Notes: a model not told the origin generated them from the sequence alone. Shown: positions 1 to 8,667, counted from the stretch's first letter. The stretch: 64,000 bases of DNA from Sorlinia euscelidii (GCF_036452155.1 NZ_JAWJZY010000001.1); one strand, 5' to 3'. Program-made: numbers and translations.

Positions 1-234
1 CGCCTGATGGATGAGGGAAAGCCCTTACCGGACTGGCACCCCCTCCTTACCGGCAATCGGGAGTCGGTGCACCAGGCGGGGATTTCCGGCCGTGGGCGGA
101 TCATCAGTGAACGCTATGCCGGCCCGCTGGAGCGCCATATTGTTGATTGGCCGGGAGAGGACCCCTTGCGCCCCCCCGCATCCGCGCGACCACGCCCGAA
201 AAAACGGGCGCCCAAAGCGCCGCGACGCGCCTGA
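1..234 (+). CDS. C-terminal tail of an unidentified upstream gene (partial)
   Basis: This frame is open from the left edge of the window and ends at a TGA at 232-234. About 77 residues are visible. The segment reads like real protein (Trp, His and Gly rich, with little low complexity) until a basic Pro/Lys/Arg tail typical of an unstructured C-terminus. I do not recognise the family. The metallopeptidase remnant follows 9 bases later in the same frame, so this could alternatively be an altered upstream part of that gene, but it does not resemble the N-terminal half of YgjP proteins. Confidence 0.4.
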   Translation, partial: RLMDEGKPLPDWHPLLTGNRESVHQAGISGRGRIISERYAGPLERHIVDWPGEDPLRPPASARPRPKKRAPKAPRRA

Positions 235-243
235 ACCGGGCTT

Positions 244-588
244 ATGAGCCGCGAGACCCACCCTCTCATGACCCAGGCCAAATGGGCACTGCCCCCGCGC
301 GTTTTCATCTGGGCGGAACGCATGCGCGTCACGCCCCGCGCCATCACCATCTGCGACACGCGCAGCCGTTGGGGCAGTTGCTCCTCAAAAGGGCGCATCA
401 TGCTGTGCTGGCGGCTGATCCTGATGCCGGAGGCGGTGCGGGACAGTATCATCATCCATGAATTGGGGCACCTGAAACACTTTAATCACAGCCGGGATTT
501 CTGGGATTTCGTCGATCAGTTTGACACGCAGCGCCGCCATCATCAGACATGGCTAAAAAAGAACACAGCCGCGCTTCTGGCGCGATAA
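244..588 (+). CDS. YgjP/SprT-like zinc metallopeptidase, C-terminal half only
   Basis: The 114-residue product carries the conserved C-terminal half of the YgjP (DUF45, M48-like) family: the block DTRSRWGSCSSKG, followed by the zinc-binding HELGHLKHFNHS, in which two His and a Glu form the metal site. YgjP proteins are usually about 220-240 residues, so roughly the first 100 residues are missing. No good ribosome-binding site precedes the ATG at 244, and the upstream frame is closed by a stop at 232. The gene is therefore truncated at its 5' side, or its N-terminal half is out of frame. The family is sure; whether the protein is made is not. Confidence 0.7.
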   Translation: MSRETHPLMTQAKWALPPRVFIWAERMRVTPRAITICDTRSRWGSCSSKGRIMLCWRLILMPEAVRDSIIIHELGHLKHFNHSRDFWDFVDQFDTQRRHHQTWLKKNTAALLAR

Positions 589-635
589 AGAGACTTTCCG
601 CAAACCCCCGCCCATGCTAGACGGCGAGCTGCAAA

Positions 636-721
636 GCGAGCTTGGCGGAATGGTAGACGCACGAGACTTAAAATCTCGAGTCCTTCGGGGCGTATGGGTT
701 CAAGTCCCATAGTTCGCACCA
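636..721 (+). tRNA. tRNA-Leu(TAA)
   Basis: The acceptor stem is GCGAGCT (636-642) paired with AGTTCGC (711-717), with one G-T pair, and the 3' CCA is encoded (719-721). The anticodon stem CGAGA/TCTCG encloses the loop CTTAAAA, giving anticodon TAA, which reads UUA. A variable arm (GAGTCCTTCGGGGC region) and the T-loop GTTCAAGTC are present. The 86-base length with a long variable arm fits a class II leucine tRNA. AT-rich DNA begins directly after its 3' end. Confidence 0.95.
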
Positions 722-1134
722 TGGTTGGTGGTGAAAACTTGGTTCTCGGGTTACCAGGATGTGAGCCGATTTTTTATACTCATTTTGTTTTTGAAGACTG
801 CGGGATCTCAAAACAACGATTTGGCTTTCGGATGTCTGATTTGGAAGCACCTGCGGGATTTCTTTATGTTCGACATCGTTCAAGCGTCATCCTTCCGTTG
901 GAGCACAAGAGAATGGCTTTACGGCCTCCGTCTCTAATTAGCATCTGCAAACGGTCGATTTCAATTTCCCTGAATTGACGCATTTTTGACGTGGAATTGT
1001 AGGAGGCAAAATGATTTATCCGAATTCAAATTGTTTACCATTCCCAAGAACTACATCTGTCACAGATTTGACCAAAAAATATCATGGGAAGCAGTTTCCC
1101 TTTACTACCTTCTAAAAATACCTAACGCTAGAGT
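722..1134. other. AT-rich stretch without a supported gene
   Basis: No open frame here has a credible start and composition; the longest ones begin inside the tRNA. I found no copy of the tRNA 3' end that would mark an attachment site, and no integrase. Confidence 0.5.
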
Positions 1135-1431
1135 TCAATTTACAGAAAGCAACTTCTCCCCTTCACTTATGAAAAAGTGGTATATTTCCATATCATGTTT
1201 TACGTACTTCGCCGCAAGATACATCACTTCGTCGATATTTCTCCGGTTTTCATCTTCAAACAAATAATGCAAAAAGTCCAAGCTTTCTACCTTCGAAGAA
1301 AATCTATAAGCTCGCACTATTACCACTTTGCTCTCTTCCCTCAATGACAGACCGAATTTAATGATGTCATATTGTAACCCCTTCTCAAATCGATTCACTG
1401 TAGCGTTGCTAATCTCCGGGGTAGTTTTCAA
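1135..1431 (-). CDS. Hypothetical 98-residue protein
   Basis: I do not recognise this small protein. It starts with TTG (complement of 1429-1431) inside the last 23 bases of the upstream gene on the same strand, which suggests translational coupling. It is rich in charged and aromatic residues, with no membrane segment or cysteine motif. A 180-base sample (1141-1320) is about 37% GC by my count, well below the flanking core genes, so the pair may have been acquired by transfer. Coding status is plausible rather than proven. Confidence 0.5.
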   Translation of the reverse strand: MKTTPEISNATVNRFEKGLQYDIIKFGLSLREESKVVIVRAYRFSSKVESLDFLHYLFEDENRRNIDEVMYLAAKYVKHDMEIYHFFISEGEKLLSVN

Positions 1432-2245
1432 CGGGTTTAAGGCTCGCTGAATTTTTCATTCTCCGGCGTATGGGATACGAAATCAAATGAAAGGAGATTG
1501 CCGTCTCCAGAGTTCCTGAGGCACTATCGTATTGAACGGGATCACCTATCAGAAATACACCCTTCTTCCCAAGTTTGGGGTGTTTAGAACTGCTCAAGAT
1601 GACAGCCGAACCCCCTAACATATGGGGTGAAATGAGCATGGTTCTTTCATCAAGCCACTGCATTTTGCCTGCGGTCGGAAACGACATGATAACGCACTTG
1701 TTTTTGAAGGCGTAAGGATCGTTTATTTTCGTGAAATCGGTGATCGCTTTTTCTTCGATGCCTTCAGGGCAAAACATTGCCAACCTGCCGCCAGGATCGA
1801 TCAATTCTTCAGCCGCATGTTCTTTGTTACCGTCAGTAGTGTAGTATTTGATCGTCTTACCTGGATACTCTCTATCGATTTCCGACCCCGGTTTGCAAGT
1901 AATCCAGTCCATGTTGTCCAGATTTTTCAAACAAACGCCATCCGCAGACAAACTTAGGAGAAGCAGATTCGCTGTTTCGCAAGACATCGAGTCGTCCTCC
2001 TCGTCAGGCTCTCGCGCTTCACACTTCCTCGCAAGAGAAAATAATCGATAAAGGTCACTATGGTACTTTTCAAATTTTTCGTCCGATAATTGTTGACCAT
2101 AAAGCGCGTCTTTCACAACTCTACTTGTAGAACCACCTTTCCCCTCTTCTTCTCGGCTGTGTGGATCAGATTTTTCATTTACAAAGAAAGAAAAAGTGAT
2201 CAAAACGACCGTGATTGACAATAATATTTTTAGAATTTTTCTCAC
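1409..2245 (-). CDS. Hypothetical membrane-anchored or exported protein, 278 residues
   Basis: I do not recognise the family. Residues about 4-22 form one hydrophobic segment after a short basic start (MRKILK), fitting a signal anchor or signal peptide. The rest is soluble and acidic, with an Asp/Glu-rich stretch and four cysteines near residues 70-120 that could form disulfides outside the cytoplasm. It is the first gene of an AT-rich two-gene unit next to tRNA-Leu, a common site for transferred DNA. There is no similarity that I can see to toxins, immunity proteins or phage proteins. Confidence 0.6.
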   Translation of the reverse strand: MRKILKILLSITVVLITFSFFVNEKSDPHSREEEGKGGSTSRVVKDALYGQQLSDEKFEKYHSDLYRLFSLARKCEAREPDEEDDSMSCETANLLLLSLSADGVCLKNLDNMDWITCKPGSEIDREYPGKTIKYYTTDGNKEHAAEELIDPGGRLAMFCPEGIEEKAITDFTKINDPYAFKNKCVIMSFPTAGKMQWLDERTMLISPHMLGGSAVILSSSKHPKLGKKGVFLIGDPVQYDSASGTLETAISFHLISYPIRRRMKNSASLKPVENYPGD

Positions 2246-2556
2246 AATCGAAATGCTCCCTGAACTTTTTTTTGCGTAAGAACACTGACCGATTTATCTT
2301 TTGCCGTTTTGAACCACGAGAACAAAGCGATCTAAGCTTTTATGCCGTTTAATTTTTCGGTTTAACACGTTTTGCACCTGCTTTGAAGAGGCGGCGTTTG
2401 GTCAGTATCCGTTGAACGCCGCGTTCTTCAACTCAAGCACTTGTGGCGGCATTTAAATCTACGTGATCGCTTTGCAAATGTGGCCTCCGACTGGATCGTC
2501 GTGCAGCGTTAATCGGCATCAGCTCGAAGTGGTCCCATCACCTCAGTCCATCCCCC
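2246..2556. other. Intergenic region, no feature recognised
   Basis: This stretch spans the change from AT-rich DNA back to GC-rich core sequence. It should hold the promoter of the 278-residue gene at its left side, but no clear -10/-35 pair, repeat or tRNA fragment was found. Confidence 0.4.
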
Positions 2557-3460
2557 TCACCCCAACCAAACCAACCGCCGCGGTCGCAGGCCCAGCACCT
2601 CCACCGCCTTCCGGTTGCACGCGCCGGAAAGTTCGTTCTGGTAGTAAACCCCTTCTTCACCCAGCAGCTTCAGCGCTTCCTGCGTGTCGAGGCGGGGTGG
2701 GGGTGGGGCATGGACCCATTGGGCGTAGGCGGGGAGCCAGTCGGCGATTTTTGTTGGTTCGCCATCCACCACATTATAAGTCCCCGCCGGGGCGGTCAGG
2801 GCGGCGACGGTGGCCTGGGCGGCGTCATCGACGTGAATGAAGGAGAATACGCCCCGCCCTTCCCCGGCCAGCGCCACTTCACCCCGCCCCACATGCTGGC
2901 TGAAAGCCCCGTCCGGCCAATACCACGTGCCTGGCCCGTAAAAGAACCCATAGCGCAGCGCCACACCTTCCATCGGGGCGGCATTCAAAACCCGGTCTTC
3001 CAAGGCAGCATACATGCGGGCGCTGTCGCTGATCGAGCCGGGGGCGTTGATTTTGAGGGGGAGTCTTCCGTCGCCAGCCCGTCGCCGCCCTCAAGGTAGA
3101 ACCCGCAAGATTGCTGGATATAACGCTTTACGCCGTTGGCCTTGGCCGCCGCGAAGACATGCCCGCCCCTTCCAGGCGCAAAGTGCGATCCGCCGGGAGG
3201 CGCTTGGGCAGGTCAAAGGGGCTGGCCGGAAGGGAGGTCAACTGGTCGATCACCACATCCGGGCGGATCTGCGCCATGAGCGTGAAGATCGCTTCACGGT
3301 CAAGCGCGTCACCTTTAACGCCTTGCGCGCCAAGCTTTTCCAGCGCCGTAAGGCTTTCGGGACGATGGGCCATACCCCAGACCTCATGCCCGGCCGCGCG
3401 CAATTGCGTGATGAGCGGACGCCCCAAAGCGCCACTGGCGCCGGCAACGAAAATTTTCAT
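2557..3460 (-). pseudogene. NAD-dependent epimerase/dehydratase (atypical SDR), two frameshifts
   Basis: When the reading frame is joined, the product is about 300 residues with the N-terminal Rossmann motif GASGALG, the extended-SDR middle (RYGFFYGPG) and C-terminal substrate domain of NAD(P)-dependent epimerases. Two breaks occur. Near 3162-3169, one G is missing on the coding strand between the residues LRLEG and HVFAAAKANG. In the run of five G at 3057-3061, one base is missing between ATEDSP and LKINAPG. Both breaks are single-base losses in G/C runs. The gene follows the cupin gene and probably shares its transcript. It is either a decayed gene or a sequence with consensus errors; the substrate is unknown. 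Confidence 0.75.
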
Positions 3461-3476
3461 GGTGCGATATCCTGTT

Positions 3477-3871
3477 TTAATGCGCTGGCATGACAAAAGG
3501 GTCGTCTTATCTTTGACGAAAAACGCGACAAAGCGCGCGGACGCGGTCTGGCTGGCATTGCGCCCGACGATATGGACATCATCCGGCCCTTCGAAGAAGC
3601 TCTGACCCGCTTTGAGCGTCACCGGCGCATGGCCTTCAACCTGCATCACGACGCTCCCCTTCAGCACATAGACGAAGACAGAGGCATGATGCCGATGCAC
3701 CGGGTCCCACCCGCCAGGCGGATAATCCACCGTCAGCATCGCGCCTTCCTTACCCGGTATGCCTTGCAGGTCTCGGGTGATGAGGGGGGTGACTTTCGTC
3801 TCCGCATGAAGGGCCGGGGCCCAGAAGCTGGCGGCTAACGCGCCGAGAGCAATGAACTTACGCATATTCAA
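3477..3871 (-). CDS. Exported small cupin protein
   Basis: The product has an N-terminal signal peptide (about residues 1-23, ending ALHA) and a single cupin domain: metal-ligand block HRHHASVFVYVLKG, and later FFEGPDDVHIVGRN. This is the usual form of short periplasmic cupins. As written, the frame reads through without a stop into the downstream epimerase start. Adding one base to the GGG run at 3499-3501 gives a normal end with the stop at 3477-3479, 16 bases before the epimerase ATG. I therefore give the repaired end. The start at 3871 is supported by the signal peptide. It lies 21 bases downstream of the Rrf2 regulator gene and is probably under its control. Confidence 0.75.
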
Positions 3872-3889
3872 CTTTCCTATTTTGTCGGG

Positions 3890-3910
3890 CGGTCAGCGAG
3901 GGGCTGACCG
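3890..3910. other. Small hairpin between Rrf2 and cupin genes
   Basis: An 8-base inverted repeat, CGGTCAGC (3890-3897) and GCTGACCG (3903-3910), overlaps the stop codon of the Rrf2 gene. No T run follows on either strand, so it is not a typical terminator. It may modulate expression of the following cupin gene. Confidence 0.35.
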
Positions 3911-4435
3911 TCTTTGCTGCCTGACTTTACTGGTGCGACGGGTCTGCGCCCGTTCCGCAAACCAGGATTGTGCCGCATCCAGAAATGGCGGCGGGGCTTT
4001 GCCCCGAACGGATTTTGCAAGCGCTGCAAGGGATGTCTGCGCCAGCTCCTGCCGCATGGCCTGTTCCGCCCGCAACATCACATGGTGGATCCCGCAAACG
4101 CCTTGCGTCGCCCAGGAGGGCGGATGGTCTTCAAACAAGGCGCAGCGACCGCGAATTTCCTGACAATTGAAAAGGCGCTTCTCGCCCTCCACCGCATCGA
4201 CGACGTCCAATACGGATATCGCTTCGGCGGATTTCGCAAGCTGATACCCACCCCGTAACCCTTCCGACGCACGCAGGAGACCGGCCTTCTCCAGTTTGGG
4301 CAGTAACTTGGCCATAAAGGCCGCCGGAATGCCCTGTAATTCCGCCAGGTCAAGACTGCTGACAGGTTCCGGGTGATCCACCAGCCAGAGGAGGCTGTGC
4401 AGGACGTATTCAGTGCTTGCGCCGTAAAGTGACAT
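3893..4435 (-). CDS. Rrf2-family transcriptional regulator with three conserved-type cysteines
   Basis: This 180-residue protein has the Rrf2 winged-helix N-terminus (residues 1-60, ending in the wing block GLRGGYQLAKS) and then cysteines 91, 98 and 114 in the spacing C-x6-C-x15-C. That arrangement resembles the iron-sulfur ligands of IscR/NsrR-type Rrf2 proteins, so it may sense redox state or nitric oxide through a cluster (inferred). It is the first gene of a same-strand run Rrf2-cupin-epimerase, and lies back to back with piuC (start 4590), so the 154-base gap between them is the likely operator region. The exact signal cannot be told from sequence. Confidence 0.85.
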   Translation of the reverse strand: MSLYGASTEYVLHSLLWLVDHPEPVSSLDLAELQGIPAAFMAKLLPKLEKAGLLRASEGLRGGYQLAKSAEAISVLDVVDAVEGEKRLFNCQEIRGRCALFEDHPPSWATQGVCGIHHVMLRAEQAMRQELAQTSLAALAKSVRGKAPPPFLDAAQSWFAERAQTRRTSKVRQQRRSAPR

Positions 4436-4589
4436 ACGCGGATAATATGAGTCCGCGTTTTGGAATGCAAGAGGGACGTTGTGAGAACATACGTCTCAGG
4501 CTTAACGACCCCCTTGCCCCCACCCCCACAACGGGTTAATTAAGAATGCGACGCACTTACAGTGTCAAATTGCCCGTTGAGAATAGAAC

Positions 4590-5273
4590 ATGCTCCTCAC
4601 CATCCCCAACATCCTCACCGCGGAGGAAGTCGCTTATTGCCGCAAGCTTCTGGAAGCATCGCCCTGGGTGGATGGACGCGTGACGGCGGGGGAGCAATCG
4701 GCGAAGGCGAAGCGGAACCTCCAGATCCCGCAGGACTCGGAAGTCAGCGAGACATTGGGAGAGCTTATCTTGAAAGCGCTGGGTCGCAGCCCGTCATTCA
4801 ACAGTTTTGCCCTCCCCTACCGCGTGTTCCCACCGCTCTTCAACCGATATGACGCGGGCATGCATTTCGGTTACCACGTCGATAATGCCGTTCGCCCTAT
4901 TCCGGGCGCGGGGATGCGGATCCGTACAGATGTGTCCTCCACGATTTTCCTTTCCGACCCTGACAGTTACGAAGGGGGCGCATTGGAAATTCAGGATACG
5001 TATGGCGTGCATTCGGTCAGACTGCCGGCGGGGCATATGGTGGTGTATCCCGCATCCAGCCTGCATCGTGTCTCTCCGATTACCAGGGGGAGTCGCTGGG
5101 CGTCATTTTTCTGGTCTCAATCCATGGTGCGGGATGACGCCAAACGCGGCCTGCTTTACGAATTTGATTGTTCGATCATCGAGACACGCAAGCTTCTTTC
5201 GGACGACAACCCGGCCGTGTTGGGCCTGACCAACACGTATCATAACCTCCTTCGGCAATGGGCTGAATTATAG
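4590..5273 (+). CDS. piuC: PKHD-type Fe(II)/2-oxoglutarate hydroxylase (PiuC/YbiX)
   Basis: The 227-residue protein matches the PiuC/YbiX family in length and motifs. The iron site is His96-x-Asp98 (GYHVDN) with distal His159 (SSLHRVSP), and Arg169 (GSRWAS) should bind 2-oxoglutarate. In Pseudomonas and E. coli this family sits beside catecholate-siderophore receptors (piuA, fiu) and is iron-repressed. Here it converges on a Sel1-repeat gene and TonB receptor, with the stop codons of piuC and the Sel1 gene overlapping by 6 bases. The substrate is unknown even for characterised relatives; a role in handling siderophore or iron is inferred from context. Confidence 0.9.
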   Translation: MLLTIPNILTAEEVAYCRKLLEASPWVDGRVTAGEQSAKAKRNLQIPQDSEVSETLGELILKALGRSPSFNSFALPYRVFPPLFNRYDAGMHFGYHVDNAVRPIPGAGMRIRTDVSSTIFLSDPDSYEGGALEIQDTYGVHSVRLPAGHMVVYPASSLHRVSPITRGSRWASFFWSQSMVRDDAKRGLLYEFDCSIIETRKLLSDDNPAVLGLTNTYHNLLRQWAEL

Positions 5274-6032
5274 CGACCCGCGCCGCGCCGAGACGGACAA
5301 ACTCAGGGGGCCCAGAATTACGTCTTCCGCACAGATCGCCGCGAGGCCCGGATGCGCGGCGACCAGATCACCTAAATGTTTCACCATCTCGCTTCGCCCC
5401 ATTTCAGCGGCCCGGCGCATTTGCGCGACCGCCTCTCGCCGCGCGCCTGACGCGAGGAGGCACCGCGCCGCGTTCAACGCCGCCCAGCCATCACCCGCTT
5501 CGGACCCGCCAAGGTAAAGCTCAAATGCCTGGGCCGGGTCACGCCGGCCACACAGGCCACGCTCGCAAATCAGCCCGATCATATTCAGCGCCTTGCCGAC
5601 ACCTCTTCCGGCCGCCGCCATATAGAGCCTTAGGGCCAGGATATTATCCTGGGCACATCCCTCACCCTTCAAAGTCAAATCGGCGAGGTTGAACATTGCC
5701 CACCCGTCACCGCCCCTTGCGCTCTGCTGAAAAAGCCGGGCGGCGCGGGAGGGGTGGCGTTGGCAACCCCATCCGCGCTCATAGGCGCGTCCCAGCATAT
5801 TCACCGCTTGCGGATGCCGGGACCGCGCCGCTTTTTCGAAAAAGATGAGGGCTTGATCCATCGCGCCAGCGTCAAGCTGCTTCTGGCCAAGCACCAGAAG
5901 CGCCTGAATAGACGCTTCCGGCGGGGGCGGACCATAAGGTGCGGTATCGAGCCAATCCAGCGCCGGTGCGGCACTTGCATCGCCCTCCCGCAATGGCGGA
6001 AGGGCGGCTTCCAGCAGGTCAGAAAGCGACAC
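5268..6032 (-). CDS. Sel1-repeat (tetratricopeptide-like) protein
   Basis: Several Sel1-like repeats are visible between about residues 65 and 200, with the pattern of Ala-rich helices ending in G-(W/K)-A-x-(F/L/N)-N-(L/M/A). Sel1 repeats act as protein-protein scaffolds. I chose the GTG at 6030-6032, which overlaps the end of the TonB receptor gene by 14 bases and suggests coupling; an upstream start at 6083 would lie entirely within the receptor. Pseudomonas has the same trio of PiuA receptor, PiuC and a Sel1-like protein, which supports a joint role in iron uptake, but the molecular function is not known. Confidence 0.8.
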   Translation of the reverse strand: MSLSDLLEAALPPLREGDASAAPALDWLDTAPYGPPPPEASIQALLVLGQKQLDAGAMDQALIFFEKAARSRHPQAVNMLGRAYERGWGCQRHPSRAARLFQQSARGGDGWAMFNLADLTLKGEGCAQDNILALRLYMAAAGRGVGKALNMIGLICERGLCGRRDPAQAFELYLGGSEAGDGWAALNAARCLLASGARREAVAQMRRAAEMGRSEMVKHLGDLVAAHPGLAAICAEDVILGPLSLSVSARRGSL

Positions 6033-8343
6033 CGACGGACCCGATAAAGGTGCGGCCCGGAAGCGGCACAGCGCGGCTGGCATTGAAAGCTGAGCCGTAA
6101 TTGACGCGGTTGGTCAGGTTATTAGCGTTAAACTGCACATGGTAACGCCCAATATCATAAGTAATGATGCCATTCAGGAAGAAATTATAAGGCATCCGCG
6201 CTGTGTTGGCATTATCCGCCCAGTAAGCCGAAGCATATTGCGCCCCGCCACCTGCAGACAGACGCCCCCATTTCTTCGGCAGAATCAGGCTGGAAATATC
6301 GTAAGTGCTCCAGATGGAGAAGGTGTTGTGCGGCAATTGTGGGGCCGTGTTTTTGCGGTAGGCATCGCTGTTCTGAATGGTGCCGGTCATGTAGGCGTAA
6401 GAGCCATAAACGTCCCATTTATCGGTAAGCTTGCCCGTCATTGACAATTCCGCCCCGCGGATCAGACGGCCCGTGCCCGCATCGGAGAATCCGGTGAGAA
6501 TGCCGCCATATTCATCGAAGGTGAAGGAGTTGTTCTGGTTGATCTGAAATAAAGCGACGGTCATGCCAAGCCGCCGGTTGAAGAAGTTCATTTTGCTGCC
6601 GACCTCAAAAAGGTCTGACCGCTGGGGTTTCAGATCAACGCCATTTGTGGGCGTGTCGCTGACATTTCTCAGCGTTGTCTGTGCGGAAACATCCGTACCG
6701 ACAGGTTTATAGGAGCGGGAGAAAGTAAAATAGAGATTGACGCGGTGATTGATGTTGTAAATGAGGCTCGCGGATGGGCTGAAGGAATTATTGTGACCGC
6801 GCTGCACCCCACTCGCTGCGGCAGCCGAGCTCCAGTAACTTGACTGATAATCATCCCAGCGCAACGCGCCGAAAAGAGAGAGTTTTTTCGAGAGGTCGAT
6901 CTTATCTGCGATAAACAGGCCGAGATCCCGGAAATCCGCCGTGCGATCGCCTGAGGAAGGGTAGGTCAGATAGGTTTGCGGATAATTGAATTGCGGCGCG
7001 CGCATTCCCTGATTATTCACGCGATTGATGAAAGTCGCATACTTGCGGTCATCCTTCGTATATTGAATATCAACACCCGCATTGAGGTGATGGGTCAGGA
7101 AAGCGGTTTTGAACTTGGCCTTGCCCATGGTGACGTTCTGCAAGCCGTAACCATTCTGGAGATAGCCCATCCCACCCCCGGCGCCGTAAGACATGACAGG
7201 GTTGCCACCTGCAAGGAAGGTGGGTGCGCAATTCGTTTTGACCGTGCAGGCCCCCGGCGCCGTCGCGGAGAAATCACGGTCATAATGGGAAAAGCGCGTA
7301 TTGTTACTGAGCGTCAACCAGTCTGAGATTTTGGAACTGAGTTGTGACGTGACCATATGGATATTTGAGTCATCGCGGTTGAAGTCGCGCGCGTAACTCG
7401 TCTTTCGGTCAAGCCCATATTCCGTCGCCGGGTGGTACAATTTACCGACCTGTAACATGCCGACGCCCTGATCTGACATGCCGCGATTGCCCAGCCACTG
7501 ATAATTAAGGTGGTAGGTCGTCTTCGTCCCCAGCCCGAGCCCGAGATCCGCAGCGACGCCATAGCGGTCCGTGCGGATATTGTTGCGGTCTGCGACATTC
7601 TGCTTGTTATACATGCCGTTGACGCGCAGCGCCTCATGCTCTCCGAGGCGATAATTCGCGTCAACCGTCCCGCGATATTGCATACCGCTTCCGAAGGCCT
7701 GTGTCGCGTTGCCGCCTGATTTGAGATTGGCGTGTTTCAGCTCATTATTGATGATGCCGCCGACATTCCCCGCGCCGAAATATTGACCGCTCGCACCTTT
7801 GATGACCTCGACATTGTCCGTATTGAACACATCGCGCACATAAACGCCGAAATCTTTCAGCCCATCCTGGTAAATATCACCGCGCGCCTGCTGGCCCCTG
7901 ATGCGGAATTGATCCCCTACCGGGCCCCCATTGCCTTCACCGCTCGACATTGTAATTCCGGGGACGTTTGAGAGGGCCTGATCAAGCGTGTAGATCTGCT
8001 GCTGCTGAATGAGTTCATGCGGAACAACGTTAATCTGCTGCGGCGTGTCGAACACGCTGGCGGGCATACGATCAACATGCAGAAGCGTGTCATTCGTGTT
8101 GCTCATATCCGCAACGAAGGATGATTTGTGACTTTGGACATCAAGGTCCGGTAAAGAAGTGGCGGATTGGCTGGTGTTGCGGTCTTCCGAGTCGGATCTT
8201 GCTTCAGACTCCCCCACCTCAAGGGCGCCTGCCCCGGCTGACAGGGCCAGAACTAACAATTTTGAAAGTTTGGGTCCGTGCTGCGCCTTCCCTGAGCGTG
8301 ACGCTTTGCCATGCGTCCTTCGCAGCGCCTGATAATCAACCAT
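6019..8343 (-). CDS. TonB-dependent siderophore receptor
   Basis: This 774-residue outer-membrane receptor has an N-terminal export region (hydrophobic stretch around residues 26-42), a plug domain with the features FRIRGQQ and VEVIKGASGQYFGAGNVGG, and a 22-strand-type barrel ending in the terminal Phe (SVGVAF) needed for Bam-dependent insertion. It should import ferric siderophores using energy from TonB-ExbBD. The following Sel1 gene overlaps its stop codon, and piuC converges on them, as in catecholate (PiuA/Fiu) loci, so a catecholate-type substrate is a reasonable guess. The start at 8343 gives a slightly long signal peptide; an internal start is possible. Confidence 0.88.
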   Translation of the reverse strand: MVDYQALRRTHGKASRSGKAQHGPKLSKLLVLALSAGAGALEVGESEARSDSEDRNTSQSATSLPDLDVQSHKSSFVADMSNTNDTLLHVDRMPASVFDTPQQINVVPHELIQQQQIYTLDQALSNVPGITMSSGEGNGGPVGDQFRIRGQQARGDIYQDGLKDFGVYVRDVFNTDNVEVIKGASGQYFGAGNVGGIINNELKHANLKSGGNATQAFGSGMQYRGTVDANYRLGEHEALRVNGMYNKQNVADRNNIRTDRYGVAADLGLGLGTKTTYHLNYQWLGNRGMSDQGVGMLQVGKLYHPATEYGLDRKTSYARDFNRDDSNIHMVTSQLSSKISDWLTLSNNTRFSHYDRDFSATAPGACTVKTNCAPTFLAGGNPVMSYGAGGGMGYLQNGYGLQNVTMGKAKFKTAFLTHHLNAGVDIQYTKDDRKYATFINRVNNQGMRAPQFNYPQTYLTYPSSGDRTADFRDLGLFIADKIDLSKKLSLFGALRWDDYQSSYWSSAAAASGVQRGHNNSFSPSASLIYNINHRVNLYFTFSRSYKPVGTDVSAQTTLRNVSDTPTNGVDLKPQRSDLFEVGSKMNFFNRRLGMTVALFQINQNNSFTFDEYGGILTGFSDAGTGRLIRGAELSMTGKLTDKWDVYGSYAYMTGTIQNSDAYRKNTAPQLPHNTFSIWSTYDISSLILPKKWGRLSAGGGAQYASAYWADNANTARMPYNFFLNGIITYDIGRYHVQFNANNLTNRVNYGSAFNASRAVPLPGRTFIGSVGVAF

Positions 8344-8667
8344 TTGCGTTTCCTGACCTTACTGGAGTTCGTTTTTAAGGCATTCGGCGGCCATGATTCG
8401 CCGGGAAGCGCCGAAATGCATCTGGCTCGTTTTTTATCCAGCAAGGGGGTTTTTGCAAATGGTTCTTAGTATCAAATTAAAAGAATTTTATGACTGTGTG
8501 TTTTTCCAGCATCATGTCGCCCTCCGCCCGTCGCGCTCCGGCTAGACGGGCGCTATCCGTCGCACTCGAGTGACGGGACGTGCGTGGATTTCCGATCTGT
8601 TGAGGAAGTGTCTGTCACAGACTTTCAGCAGTAAAAGGCTGGATAAGCCGGGCGCGATGCCCCACGC
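8344..8667. other. Intergenic region upstream of the TonB receptor
   Basis: This region should contain the receptor promoter (minus strand). It includes an AT-rich stretch around 8450-8500. I found no convincing Fur box, and no B12 riboswitch, although cob genes lie on its far side. Confidence 0.4.

Noticed and set aside
694..978. Plus-strand open frame after the tRNA
   Set aside because: It starts inside tRNA-Leu, has no ribosome-binding site and no protein-like features.
8450..8460. TTTGCAAA palindrome seen near both TonB receptor genes
   Set aside because: At the second receptor it falls on the first codons of the coding sequence, so the match is probably chance.
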